Assembly (NCBI GenBank): GCA_009783635.1
Contig: WRDC01000023.1
Span: 1 to 15,281 of the forward strand
Source: Methanimicrococcus sp.
Lineage (GTDB): Archaea > Halobacteriota > Methanosarcinia > Methanosarcinales > Methanosarcinaceae
DNA length: 15,281 nt
Direction: 5' to 3'
Shown here: one piece after another, positions 1-6,507 of the stretch
How positions within the stretch are numbered: the stretch's first letter is position 1
Layout: each line of letters opens with the position of its first letter
Made by a program: the position numbers and the translations under genes
The notes under the pieces: generated by a model
Told to the model about the DNA's origin: nothing
What the model saw: the letters and a program-made list of their open reading frames with translations, nothing else
Database searches by the model: none

Positions 1-1
1 G

Positions 2-553
2 CTTGTCCTCGGAACCGGCTTGTCCGTTGTTTCCAAACTGACAAAATACGCGCCCGTGATTGCCGATTTCAAAGTCGCGGATATCCCGAACACGAACCGC
101 CTGATTTGCGAACACGTTTTTAAAGCAGGATGCGCGGCCGTCATCGTTCAGGGATTTACGGGCCCGGACAGTTTGGCGGAGTGCGTGAAGACGGCGGACG
201 AATTCGGCGGAAAAGTTTTCGTCGTTTCTGAAATGAGCCACCCCGGCGGGAATTATTTCTTGAATGACCGCGTTTCCAAAGAAATCGCGGGCCTTGCCAA
301 AAAATCCGGCGCTTTTGGAATTGTCGCGCCGGCGACGCGCCCGGAAAGCGTCAAAGAATTGCGCGCCGTGATCGGAAATGAATTGAAAATCATTTCACCG
401 GGCGTCGGCGCCCAGGGCGGCAGCGCGGCGGACGCAATCAAAGCGGGCGCCGATTGGGTGATTGTCGGGCGAAGTATTTACAATTCAAAAAACCCTCGGA
501 ACGAAGCGGAAAAAATAAAAGCTGAAATCGAAAAGCTGAAATCGAAAAGCTGA
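2..553 (+). CDS. pyrF: Orotidine 5'-phosphate decarboxylase, C-terminal 183 residues (partial)
   Basis: Decarboxylates OMP to UMP, the last step of pyrimidine synthesis, in the cytoplasm. The frame is open from base 2, reading LVLGTG before the TTG at 20, so that TTG is internal and the true start lies upstream of the window. The catalytic signature [11 protein letters not shown] is present, giving the Asp/Lys/Asp charge network of the family. The C-terminal phosphate-gripper region is present as GVGAQGG and [10 protein letters not shown]. About 30-35 residues of the usual ~215 are missing at the N-terminus because of the window edge. The last residues ([10 protein letters not shown]) are encoded by a 14-nt tandem repeat that continues past the TGA stop, so the tail is probably repeat-derived. 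pyrD, from the same pathway, lies at the other end of the window but is not in an operon with this gene. Confidence 0.95.
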   Translation, partial: LVLGTGLSVVSKLTKYAPVIADFKVADIPNTNRLICEHVFKAGCAAVIVQGFTGPDSLAECVKTADEFGGKVFVVSEMSHPGGNYFLNDRVSKEIAGLAKKSGAFGIVAPATRPESVKELRAVIGNELKIISPGVGAQGGSAADAIKAGADWVIVGRSIYNSKNPRNEAEKIKAEIEKLKSKS

Positions 554-611
554 AATTGAAAAGCTGATTGAAAAGCTGATTGAAAAGCTGTTGAAAAGCT
601 GAAATTGAAAA
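521..611. repeat. Degenerate tandem repeat across the pyrF stop codon
   Basis: Seven consecutive units begin GCTG and end GAAAA: 521-534, 535-548 and 549-562 (14 nt each), 563-574 and 575-586 (12 nt), 587-597 (11 nt) and 598-611 (14 nt). The first two units are identical (GCTGAAATCGAAAA). The pyrF TGA (551-553) lies inside the third unit. Since 14 is not a multiple of 3, gain or loss of a unit changes the C-terminal reading frame. Confidence 0.9.
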
Positions 612-623
612 GCCGGTTTAATT

Positions 624-698
624 TTTTTCAAAATGTCAATGATGATTGCTTTAACTGACTTGTGATGAACCCTATGAGTCCTGAGCCCTTTTGAAAAA
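624..698 (+). ncRNA. Candidate C/D box guide sRNA (dual guide)
   Basis: All four boxes occur in the right order and spacing: C box ATGATGA (639-645), guide of 9 nt (646-654), D' box CTGA (655-658), 3-nt spacer, C' box GTGATGA (662-668), guide of 12 nt (669-680), D box CTGA (681-684). The core is flanked by a perfect 10-bp inverted repeat, TTTTTCAAAA (624-633) and TTTTGAAAAA (689-698), which could close the terminal stem. Such RNAs bind L7Ae, Nop5 and fibrillarin and direct 2'-O-methylation of the target base paired five positions upstream of D or D'. The D guide is complementary to GACUCAUAGGGU, and the +5 rule marks the C of CAU, which would be C34 if the target is elongator tRNA-Met (8 clear pairs). 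The D' guide fits UUAAAGCAA, target unknown. No own promoter is obvious; it may be processed from a pyrF transcript. The strand is set by the box order. Confidence 0.75.
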
Positions 699-803
699 TT
701 TTTATTCCTTTCGCTTCGTTCCTGTTTTCATACTTGATGAATTATTTAATCACATTTTTAAATCTGAAAAACATATTGCAGGCATTTACAGCTTTGAATT
801 CAA

Positions 804-2249
804 ATGAGTGAAAAAATGGTTTCTGATACTTTTAACAAATTAAGTGAGCGGGCAGCTCTTTGTGCCGGAAAATTGAAACAGGCGAAAACGGTGCATTTGG
901 TCTCACACATTGATGCCGACGGCATCACTTCGGCCGCGATTATGAGTCTTTCTTTTGAGCGCGCTGGCATTGATTACACGGCCGAGTTCGTCAAAAAACT
1001 GGACGAGCGCGTCATGGCGCGCCTTTTGGAAGAAAACCATGAGCTGATTGTTTTCACTGACCTCGGAAGCGCCATGGTTGATTTTATTGTGGACAATTCT
1101 ATGGCGGCCGTCATTGCCGACCACCACCAGCCCGGCGGACGGCCTGAAAATATTGCTCCCGATTCCGCCGCGTTTCCGTACCATATCAATCCGCATCTGT
1201 TCGGCGCAAACGGCGGTTTTGAAATCAGCGGCTCGGGGGTCTCTTATATTTTGGCCCGCGAAATCGGCGGTAAAGACATGAATAACACCGATTTGGCAGG
1301 ACTTGCGATTGTCGGCGCCATCGGCGATATGCAAAACAGGAAATACGGAAAACTTGTCGGCCTGAATCGGGAAATACTGGAACAGGGCGTGGAAGCGGGC
1401 GTTTTAATCAACGCTTTGGACCTGTCGCTTTTCGGAAAACAAACGCGCCCGATTTACAGGATTTTGCAGTACTCATCCGAGCCGTATTTGCCGGGGTTGA
1501 CCGGCGATGAAGAAGCGTGTATCCGTTTCCTCCAAAACGCGGGCATCGGTTACAGCCAGCGTGAAGGCGCAAAACTTTGGATCGAGCTGTCCGCGGATGA
1601 AAGACGGGCCATCATCTCCGCGCTTATGAAATTCTGTGACGAGCGCGGTTTTTCATCCCGCCGCACTCAGGAATTGATTCGGGAATGCTATACGCTTTTG
1701 AATGAAAAAGAAGGGACGGAAATGCGGGACGCGTCCGAATATTCAACGCTTTTGAATGCGACCGGCCGCTATGATAAAGCCGGAATCGGCGTCCGCGTTT
1801 GCATGGGCGACCGGAAAGAAGCCTTATCCGACGCCCGGACCCTGCTGTCCGAACACCGTAAAAATCTGGTCAACGGCTTGAACTTTATTCGCGAAAACGG
1901 CGTCATACAGCTTGAAAACATCCAATATTTCTATTCCGGCGAAGAGATCAAAGAAACGATTGTCGGCATCATCGCCGGTATGGCGACATCTTTGGAAAAT
2001 GTGGACCGTAAAAAACCAATCATCGGCATGGCCGATTCGGAGGACGGAATAAAAATTTCATCCCGCGGCACCCAAGACCTGATTCGCCGCGGCATGAACT
2101 TATCAAAAGCGATGAGCGAAGTCACCAAGGCCGTCGGCGGCGCCGGAGGCGGCCATGACATTGCGGCCGGCGGAACAATTCCGCCCGAGCAGGCTGACGA
2201 ATTCATCGTTTTGTTAGATGAATACATCGGCCGGCAGCTGAATCAATAA
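804..2249 (+). CDS. RecJ-like DHH/DHHA1 family single-strand exonuclease
   Basis: Predicted 481-residue archaeal RecJ-type phosphoesterase, a Mn-dependent nuclease acting on single-stranded DNA or RNA ends; some archaeal paralogs bind the replication factor GINS. The N-terminal DHH domain shows SHIDADG (residues 34-40), FTDLG (Asp86), DHH at 106-108 and GAIGDMQ near 171-177, all metal-ligand motifs. The C-terminal DHHA1 substrate-binding domain carries GGAGGGHDIAAGG (445-457). All expected catalytic residues are present and the length is normal. The ATG at 804 is used; a second ATG is at 816. No Shine-Dalgarno sequence is seen before either, so a short or absent leader is likely. The next gene is convergent. 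The exact role (GINS-associated nuclease or RNA-processing paralog) cannot be decided from the sequence. Confidence 0.92.
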   Translation: MSEKMVSDTFNKLSERAALCAGKLKQAKTVHLVSHIDADGITSAAIMSLSFERAGIDYTAEFVKKLDERVMARLLEENHELIVFTDLGSAMVDFIVDNSMAAVIADHHQPGGRPENIAPDSAAFPYHINPHLFGANGGFEISGSGVSYILAREIGGKDMNNTDLAGLAIVGAIGDMQNRKYGKLVGLNREILEQGVEAGVLINALDLSLFGKQTRPIYRILQYSSEPYLPGLTGDEEACIRFLQNAGIGYSQREGAKLWIELSADERRAIISALMKFCDERGFSSRRTQELIRECYTLLNEKEGTEMRDASEYSTLLNATGRYDKAGIGVRVCMGDRKEALSDARTLLSEHRKNLVNGLNFIRENGVIQLENIQYFYSGEEIKETIVGIIAGMATSLENVDRKKPIIGMADSEDGIKISSRGTQDLIRRGMNLSKAMSEVTKAVGGAGGGHDIAAGGTIPPEQADEFIVLLDEYIGRQLNQ

Positions 2250-2313
2250 ACTAAAAGAGGATGGCCGAGTCCATATACGGATGATTCGGCATCAATAAAC
2301 GGGTGATTCGATA

Positions 2314-2571
2314 TCAGTAACGCGTTGTTGTTCTGGAAGCCAATTGCCACGCGTCAATGATATTCCAAATCCAAAAGACGAGAGCTATCAGGGCTAAAAC
2401 AATCGGAACGACAAGCGTAATCATAAGAATTGCTCCAAGCCCGGCTGACGCTGCGCCCAGCAGTAAAGAAATGATAAAAATCAGTACCCCTCTTAAGAAA
2501 TGACCGGAATAGAATTGCCCGAGACCGGGAATGAAGAAAGACAGAATCGCTGCGAGAATTGAACTTGCCAT
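2314..2571 (-). CDS. Small TM2-like membrane protein
   Basis: Hydrophobic protein of about 85 residues. The motif SFFIPGLGQFYSGHFLRG near the N-terminus and the aromatic end WIWNIIDAWQLA resemble small TM2-like and related proteins of unknown function, which form hairpins in the membrane. Two or three hydrophobic segments are visible: one around FIPGLGQFY, a long one from GVLIFII through LGAILMITLVVPIV, and the last up to WNIIDAW. An ATG at 2586 would give 90 residues, but the ATG at 2571 has GGTG five bases upstream, a TATA box at a suitable distance, and matches family members that begin just before the ILSFFIPG segment. It ends at TGA, convergent with the RecJ-like gene. Function unknown. 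Confidence 0.75.
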   Translation of the reverse strand: MASSILAAILSFFIPGLGQFYSGHFLRGVLIFIISLLLGAASAGLGAILMITLVVPIVLALIALVFWIWNIIDAWQLASRTTTRY

Positions 2572-2610
2572 AAAAGCACCAATCATTTCTTTCTATTTAA
2601 TTTTAGGGTT

Positions 2611-2620
2611 GTTTTATAGA
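2611..2620 (-). promoter_or_regulatory. TATA box for the TM2-like gene
   Basis: On the minus strand this reads TCTATAAAAC. Transcription would begin about 25 bases downstream, near 2591, giving a leader of about 20 nt to the preferred ATG at 2571. Confidence 0.5.
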
Positions 2621-2691
2621 ATTAAGGATTCTTTCAGAAAAGCGTAAGAAATTCACAGACGGCTTTCCGTTCATCTTTCAAAAAGAAGGTA

Positions 2692-2701
2692 TTTTTATAT
2701 C
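2692..2701 (+). promoter_or_regulatory. TATA box for radB
   Basis: TTTTTATATC lies about 39 bases before the radB ATG and is preceded by a purine-rich stretch (AAAAAGAAGG) that could serve as BRE. A start site near 2722 would leave a leader of about 13 nt. Confidence 0.6.
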
Positions 2702-2734
2702 ATATCTCCGTTCATCATAATATTTATCAGACAA

Positions 2735-3424
2735 ATGAAAAGAGGTGTAAATATCGGAAATTATTTGACCACCGGATGCGAGCCCATTGATGAGCTGCTT
2801 GGCGGCGGCCTTGAATGCGGCATCGTCACGCAGGTATACGGGGAGCCCGGCTCGGGGAAAACGAATTTATGCCTTCAGGCGGCGATCGAATGTTCCGCCG
2901 CAGGAAAGAAAGTTATTTACATTGATACGGAAGGGCTGTCACTGGACCGTTTTTCACAGATTGCCGGAAACCGCTCCAAAGAAATCGCTCAAAATATCCT
3001 CATTTATGAGCCGATGAGCTTTGATGAGCAATACACCGCCATCTGTGAAATCGAAAAGATACTGAGCGAAAATATCGGGTTAATTGTTGTCGACTCAGCC
3101 ACCTCTTTTTATCGTTTTGAACTGGACGACGAAGAAGCGGGCATTCAAAGCCGCCGCAAGCTGGCAAATCAAATCGGTTTTCTTCAGGGGATGGCTCGAA
3201 AAGCCGGCGTTGCCGTTTTGATTACCAATCAAATTTTCAGTGATTTCGAAAACTGCGGAAACGTCCTCCCAATCGGCGGCCGCGGCATTGAGCACATCTC
3301 AAAAACCATTCTCAAACTGGACCGGGTGGGAACGGGCGAGCGCTGCGCTAAAATTGTCAAACACCGCTGCCGGCCGGAAGGAGACGCGTGTTATTTTTCA
3401 ATTACCGCGGAAGGATTAAAATAA
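2735..3424 (+). CDS. radB: DNA repair and recombination protein RadB
   Basis: RecA/Rad51-family paralog of euryarchaea, 229 residues, thought to assist RadA in homologous recombination as a mediator. It consists of the ATPase core only, without the N-terminal helix-hairpin-helix domain of RadA, which is typical of RadB. Walker A is GEPGSGKT (36-43). Walker B is GLIVVD ending at Asp120, followed by SATSFYRFEL. The N-terminal TTGCEPIDELLGGG and the GGRGIEHISKTIL segment near 181-193 are characteristic. A TATA box sits just upstream and no strong Shine-Dalgarno sequence is seen, fitting a short leader. The stop is TAA; the last 16 bases are nearly duplicated immediately downstream. Confidence 0.95.
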   Translation: MKRGVNIGNYLTTGCEPIDELLGGGLECGIVTQVYGEPGSGKTNLCLQAAIECSAAGKKVIYIDTEGLSLDRFSQIAGNRSKEIAQNILIYEPMSFDEQYTAICEIEKILSENIGLIVVDSATSFYRFELDDEEAGIQSRRKLANQIGFLQGMARKAGVAVLITNQIFSDFENCGNVLPIGGRGIEHISKTILKLDRVGTGERCAKIVKHRCRPEGDACYFSITAEGLK

Positions 3425-3441
3425 GGAAGGATTGAAAATAA
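3409..3441. repeat. Tandem duplication spanning the radB stop
   Basis: GGAAGGATTAAAATAA (3409-3424) is followed directly by GGAAGGATTGAAAATAA (3425-3441), so the end of radB including its stop codon is duplicated. Confidence 0.8.
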
Positions 3442-3481
3442 ATAAGAGCTTCAATTCTAAAAATGAACGGAAAAGGACAAA

Positions 3482-4513
3482 ATGAGAACGATTGAATGGA
3501 ATGACTCGGATTCGTCTGTCAAAATGATTGACCAGACCTTATTGCCCGGCGAATTGAAAATTATTAAATGCAAAAATGTTGCCGAGATTTGCGAAGCGAT
3601 TCAAAATCTCCGCATCCGGGGCGCGCCGGCTCTCGGCGTCTGCGGCGCGTTCGGCGTCGCAATGGCTGCGCGGCTCAGCAGCGCGAATACTGTCGGAGGT
3701 ATGTTAAAAGACATCAAAGCCGCCGGAGAAGCCATTAAAAAAACACGCCCGACCGCAATTAATTTGAGTTGGGGCGTTGACCGGCTGATTCAAATCGTTG
3801 AAGAAGAAGGCATGGACCCTCATTTGATTCGAAATATCGCTTTGGAAGAAGCTCAAAGAATGGCGGACGAAGATGCCGCGATCAACAAAAAGATCGGGAA
3901 AAACGGCGCCAAGCTTTTGAAAGACGGTGATGTCATTCTGACCCACTGCAATGCCGGCCGTTTGGCCTGTGTCGATTGGGGGACTGCTTTGGGTGTCATC
4001 CGTTCTGCCGCTCTCGAAGGGACAAAGATCAGCGTCGTTGCCTGCGAAACCCGCCCGCTGAATCAGGGAAGCCGGCTGACGGCTTGGGAATTACAGCAAG
4101 ATAAAATTCCGGTTCATGTCATTACAGACTCCGCCGCCGGATTTCTGATGAGTGAAGGCGTCATTAGCAAAGTAATTGTCGGCGCCGACCGCATCACGCA
4201 GGAATTCGTTTACAATAAGATCGGAACGTATTCCCTTTCCGTTTTGGCAAAAGAGCACAACATTCCGTTTTATGTCGCGGCTCCGGTTTCAACATTGGAC
4301 CCCGACAACTGGGAAGAAAATATCAAAATCGAAGAGAGAAGCCCCGATGAAATCCGTTACCTTGGAAAAGCGAAGGAGCTGAACGTTGCGGAAGGTATCC
4401 CGATTTTGAATTTGGCATTTGATAAAACACCGATGGAAAACATTTCCGCAATCATCACCGAAAACGGAACCTTCTACCCGCCGATCCTGATCGATGAAAT
4501 CATACTCGGCTGA
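3482..4513 (+). CDS. mtnA: S-methyl-5-thioribose-1-phosphate isomerase
   Basis: Aldose-ketose isomerase of methionine salvage, turning methylthioribose-1-phosphate into methylthioribulose-1-phosphate; it belongs to the eIF2B-alpha-related family. It has 343 residues, normal for MtnA. The substrate loop RIRGAPALG is at 44-52. The catalytic Cys is in THCNAG (Cys156) and the catalytic Asp in GADRI (Asp236), 80 residues apart as in characterised bacterial MtnA. CETRPLNQGSRLTAWEL follows at 188-204 and NKIGTY at 245-250. The presence of both Cys and Asp favours MtnA over regulatory eIF2B-like or ribose-1,5-bisphosphate isomerase paralogs. An A/G-rich stretch (GGAAAAGGA) precedes the ATG. The stop is TGA, and a nucleotidase-like gene begins 21 nt later, possibly cotranscribed. 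Confidence 0.93.
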   Translation: MRTIEWNDSDSSVKMIDQTLLPGELKIIKCKNVAEICEAIQNLRIRGAPALGVCGAFGVAMAARLSSANTVGGMLKDIKAAGEAIKKTRPTAINLSWGVDRLIQIVEEEGMDPHLIRNIALEEAQRMADEDAAINKKIGKNGAKLLKDGDVILTHCNAGRLACVDWGTALGVIRSAALEGTKISVVACETRPLNQGSRLTAWELQQDKIPVHVITDSAAGFLMSEGVISKVIVGADRITQEFVYNKIGTYSLSVLAKEHNIPFYVAAPVSTLDPDNWEENIKIEERSPDEIRYLGKAKELNVAEGIPILNLAFDKTPMENISAIITENGTFYPPILIDEIILG

Positions 4514-4534
4514 GTTGAACACAGGCGTGATGAA

Positions 4535-5020
4535 ATGACCGGCAACATCAAAAAAATTCTTTATATTGATATGGACGGCGTTCTCGCCGATTTTCAATCT
4601 GTCATTGATGAAATGGACGAAGAGGAAAGATAGGAATATGCCGCTTGTCCCGAAATAAACAAACCGTCGACTTTTGATGAAATTCCGGACATTTTTCGAT
4701 TATTGAAGCCCATTCAAGGCGCAATTGAGAGTTTTCATGAGCTGAGCCGCCATTTTGATGTTTATATCCTTTCCACCGCTCCTTGGGAAAACAACAGCGC
4801 TTGGTCGGATAAGCTGATATGGGTCAAAGAAAAATTAGGCGAGCCCGCGCGCAAAAGACTCATTCTGACGCATCATAAAAATTTGAACAAAGGCGATTTT
4901 TTGGTGGATGACCGTGACAAAAACGGCGCCGACCGTTTTGAGGGCGAATGGATACATTTCGGGTCGGCGGCGTTTCCCGATTGGCAGGCGGTCAAGAGCT
5001 ATTTGCTGGAAAAGAGGTAA
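4535..5020 (+). CDS. 5'(3')-deoxyribonucleotidase-like HAD protein with in-frame TAG (codon 33)
   Basis: Predicted HAD-superfamily nucleotide phosphatase of 161 residues if TAG at 4631-4633 is decoded. Upstream of TAG lies HAD motif I, LYIDMDGVLADF, with the nucleophile Asp12 and general acid Asp14. Downstream in the same frame lie PIQGAIESFHELS, motif II in YILSTAPW (Ser80/Thr81), the basic region KRLILTHHKNLNKGD and the motif III/IV acidic patch LVDDRDKNGADRF. Neither half alone would be active, and there is no frameshift or further lesion. The start ATG at 4535 is preceded by GTGAT, a match to the archaeal anti-Shine-Dalgarno. The part after the TAG could only begin at TTG 4703 and would lack the nucleophile. 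I infer that UAG is read as an amino acid, probably pyrrolysine. The alternative is a recent nonsense mutation. Confidence 0.8.
4631..4633 (+). other. In-frame TAG, candidate pyrrolysine codon
   Basis: TAG at codon 33 of the nucleotidase-like gene. The flanking residues read DEEER, TAG, EYAACPE in a region that is a variable loop in the family, where an altered lysine would be tolerated. No strong stem-loop is seen just downstream. Confidence 0.7.
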
Positions 5021-5050
5021 ACTTCCGTTCCGCTCTTCAAAGATAAACGT

Positions 5051-5058
5051 TTATATAA
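5051..5058 (+). promoter_or_regulatory. TATA box upstream of Sec61-beta gene
   Basis: TTATATAA is one of the best box A matches in the window. Transcription would start near 5080, giving a leader of about 80 nt to the preferred ATG at 5160, or about 14 nt to an in-frame ATG at 5094. Confidence 0.6.
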
Positions 5059-5110
5059 GAACAAACGCTCTCTATGAATAAAATTTAAGAATCATGAAAT
5101 TTATTTCGTT

Positions 5111-5131
5111 TTATCACTTATCACTTATCAC
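5111..5131. repeat. Three tandem copies of TTATCAC
   Basis: Exact 7-nt units at 5111-5117, 5118-5124 and 5125-5131, in the presumed leader of the Sec61-beta gene. Confidence 0.85.
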
Positions 5132-5159
5132 TTTTAAAAAATTCGGGAAAGATGTTTTT

Positions 5160-5336
5160 ATGGCGAAGCAAAAAGGAAGCGGTCTTCAGTCTTCCGCAGG
5201 ATTGATGAGATATTTTGACGCGGACAAGAAAGCAATTACATTCAAACCGATTTACGTATTACTTGTCGGCGCCGTTGTTGCCTTTTTCGTTCTTGTTATT
5301 TCTTATTTCTACGGCACCTGGCCCCTGCTGGTTTAA
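5160..5336 (+). CDS. secG: Preprotein translocase subunit Sec61-beta
   Basis: Small tail-anchored subunit of the SecYEG/Sec61 channel, 58 residues. The N-terminus MAKQKGSGLQSSAGLMRYFDADKK and the single transmembrane helix from about residue 31 to 51 (PIYVLLVGAVVAFFVLVISYF) are typical of archaeal Sec61-beta. The frame is open back to an ATG at 5094, which would add 22 residues (MKFISFYHL...). That stretch overlaps a 7-nt tandem repeat and has no counterpart in the family, so the ATG at 5160 is preferred. A TATA box lies at 5051-5058. The stop is TAA, followed by a hairpin and a pyrimidine-rich tract. Confidence 0.9.
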   Translation: MAKQKGSGLQSSAGLMRYFDADKKAITFKPIYVLLVGAVVAFFVLVISYFYGTWPLLV

Positions 5337-5343
5337 TTGAAAA

Positions 5344-5413
5344 ACGAATGATGAATTCATTTTTCGTCTTTTATTTCTTTTATTTCTTTTATTTCTCTTA
5401 TTTCTCTTATTTC
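5344..5413 (+). terminator. Hairpin plus 9-nt pyrimidine repeats after Sec61-beta gene
   Basis: Eight bases after the stop an imperfect hairpin pairs ACGAA (5344-5348) with TTCGT (5363-5367) around the palindrome ATGAATTCAT. It is followed by five 9-nt units, TTTTATTTC three times then TCTTATTTC twice (5369-5413), decaying to about 5431. U-rich tracts of this kind are good archaeal termination signals. Confidence 0.6.
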
Positions 5414-5448
5414 TTTTATTCTTCTTTATTTTAAGAGTTCAAGAAGCA

Positions 5449-5471
5449 GCGGCACTGTCTTGATGTGCCGC
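5449..5471 (+). other. GC-rich hairpin before the Cas4-like gene
   Basis: GCGGCAC (5449-5455) and GTGCCGC (5465-5471) form a perfect 7-bp stem with a 9-nt loop, standing out in an AT-rich spacer. Two T runs follow between about 5480 and 5503. It could be a second terminator or a leader structure; the sequence does not decide. Confidence 0.5.
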
Positions 5472-5571
5472 CGCGCGTTGAGCCGTTTTTTTCCGTTTTT
5501 TTCTCATTGATAAACCTTCCGTTTTTGAAAAAATGAGAAGGAAGATGTAGGCGGTTGTAAAAAGAGACATC

Positions 5572-6438
5572 ATGGATGAAAAAAGCATTTCCGTCTACGA
5601 TATTAAGCAGTGGGCAGCCTGTCCGAGACAGTTGTATTTCAAAAAAAACGCCGAAAAGAAAGGCCGGCCGATTGTTTCAATCTACGAGAACCCGGCCTTT
5701 TTTGAAAAAGCCCTGTATCGGGAACTTCTGTTTGCGATTCCGGAACTTGCTCTTCAGTCTTTGCGCGAACCCAATAAAGGTGGCGGGATAGATGAAAATA
5801 AGCTGAAAAGTATGTTAAAAGAAACCGCCGGCGAAATCATGGAGGAAATGCTGAGTTTGACTCCGGGAACAAATATGACCGGCACAGGTCCGGACGGTGA
5901 CGGAAAGGAAAACCGGTTTCTTTTGGATTTTCCGAACGAAAAAACGGAAAGGTTGGCGGCAAACGTTCTCTTAACGGCAGAAAGGCACGGCCCGGATCTT
6001 TATAAAAGCGCGGCCTGCCCGATATCCGAAGAAAAAATGTATTATTCTCAAAAACTCAATCTTTACGGGACGCCGGCAAAGGTTTTGATTCTTAAAGAAC
6101 AAATGGTTCCCTATATGATCCGGCTGTCCAAGCCGCCTCAAAACGGCGTTTGGGAAAACGACAGAGTTACCGCCGCCGCTTATATTATGATTTTGAAAAA
6201 TGAATACGGTCAAGAAAAGGTTTCGGAAAGCGCGGCGGCCGATTATTTCGGCGAATACCGCCTGTTTCAAATCCGGGCCGCCGACAAGCGAAAAGTTTTC
6301 CGCGCCATCCGAAAAATAAAAGACATACAAGACGGAAAAATGCCGGAGGAGAAAAACATCCGGCTTTGCAAACAATGCCTTTACAAAGAAGCTTGCCAGC
6401 CGCGGTTAAAATCGTTTTTCTCAAAAATTTTTGAATAA
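5572..6438 (+). CDS. Cas4-like (PD-(D/E)XK superfamily) Fe-S protein, predicted nuclease-dead
   Basis: 288-residue protein with the Cas4/Dna2-type layout. The N-terminal YDIKQWAACPRQLYF carries Cys17, and Cys266, Cys269 and Cys275 at the C-terminus (RLCKQCLYKEACQP) complete a four-cysteine 4Fe-4S set. The core aligns by eye with Cas4 as GTPAKV...VPYMIRLSKPPQNGVWENDRVTAAAY. The expected catalytic residues are all replaced: Asp by Ala169, Glu and Lys of the E-x-K motif by Met182 and Arg184, and Gln of QxxxY by Thr200 (Tyr204 kept). The insert around 94-115 is low-complexity. The gene stands alone, with no CRISPR array and no other cas genes nearby. The ATG at 5572 has only a weak ribosome binding site. 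It is probably a solo Cas4-family DNA-binding protein; its role is unknown. Confidence 0.8.
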   Translation: MDEKSISVYDIKQWAACPRQLYFKKNAEKKGRPIVSIYENPAFFEKALYRELLFAIPELALQSLREPNKGGGIDENKLKSMLKETAGEIMEEMLSLTPGTNMTGTGPDGDGKENRFLLDFPNEKTERLAANVLLTAERHGPDLYKSAACPISEEKMYYSQKLNLYGTPAKVLILKEQMVPYMIRLSKPPQNGVWENDRVTAAAYIMILKNEYGQEKVSESAAADYFGEYRLFQIRAADKRKVFRAIRKIKDIQDGKMPEEKNIRLCKQCLYKEACQPRLKSFFSKIFE

Positions 6439-6449
6439 AGCGGAAAAAA

Positions 6450-6491
6450 GGAATTCAAAAAAGGAAGTCAAAGAAAGGGAAGTCAAAAAAA
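6450..6491. repeat. Degenerate tandem repeat in convergent spacer
   Basis: Three purine-rich units of 13-15 nt built on GGAAGTCAAA (6450-6462, 6463-6476, 6477-6491) lie between the convergent Cas4-like and HypE-like genes. On the minus strand this is T-rich and may help end transcription of the HypE-like gene. Confidence 0.65.
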
Positions 6492-6507
6492 TAAAAAAAC
6501 ACAATCA

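Noticed and set aside
4631..4633. TAG as a sequencing error or plain pseudogene in the nucleotidase-like gene
   Set aside because: A second clean in-frame TAG occurs in hisG, neither gene shows another lesion, and no gene in the window stops at TAG. Recoding is the simpler reading, though reads were not available to me.
5337..6507. CRISPR array or cas operon around the Cas4-like gene
   Set aside because: The nearby repeats are contiguous 9-15-nt tandem units without spacers, and no other cas gene is visible.
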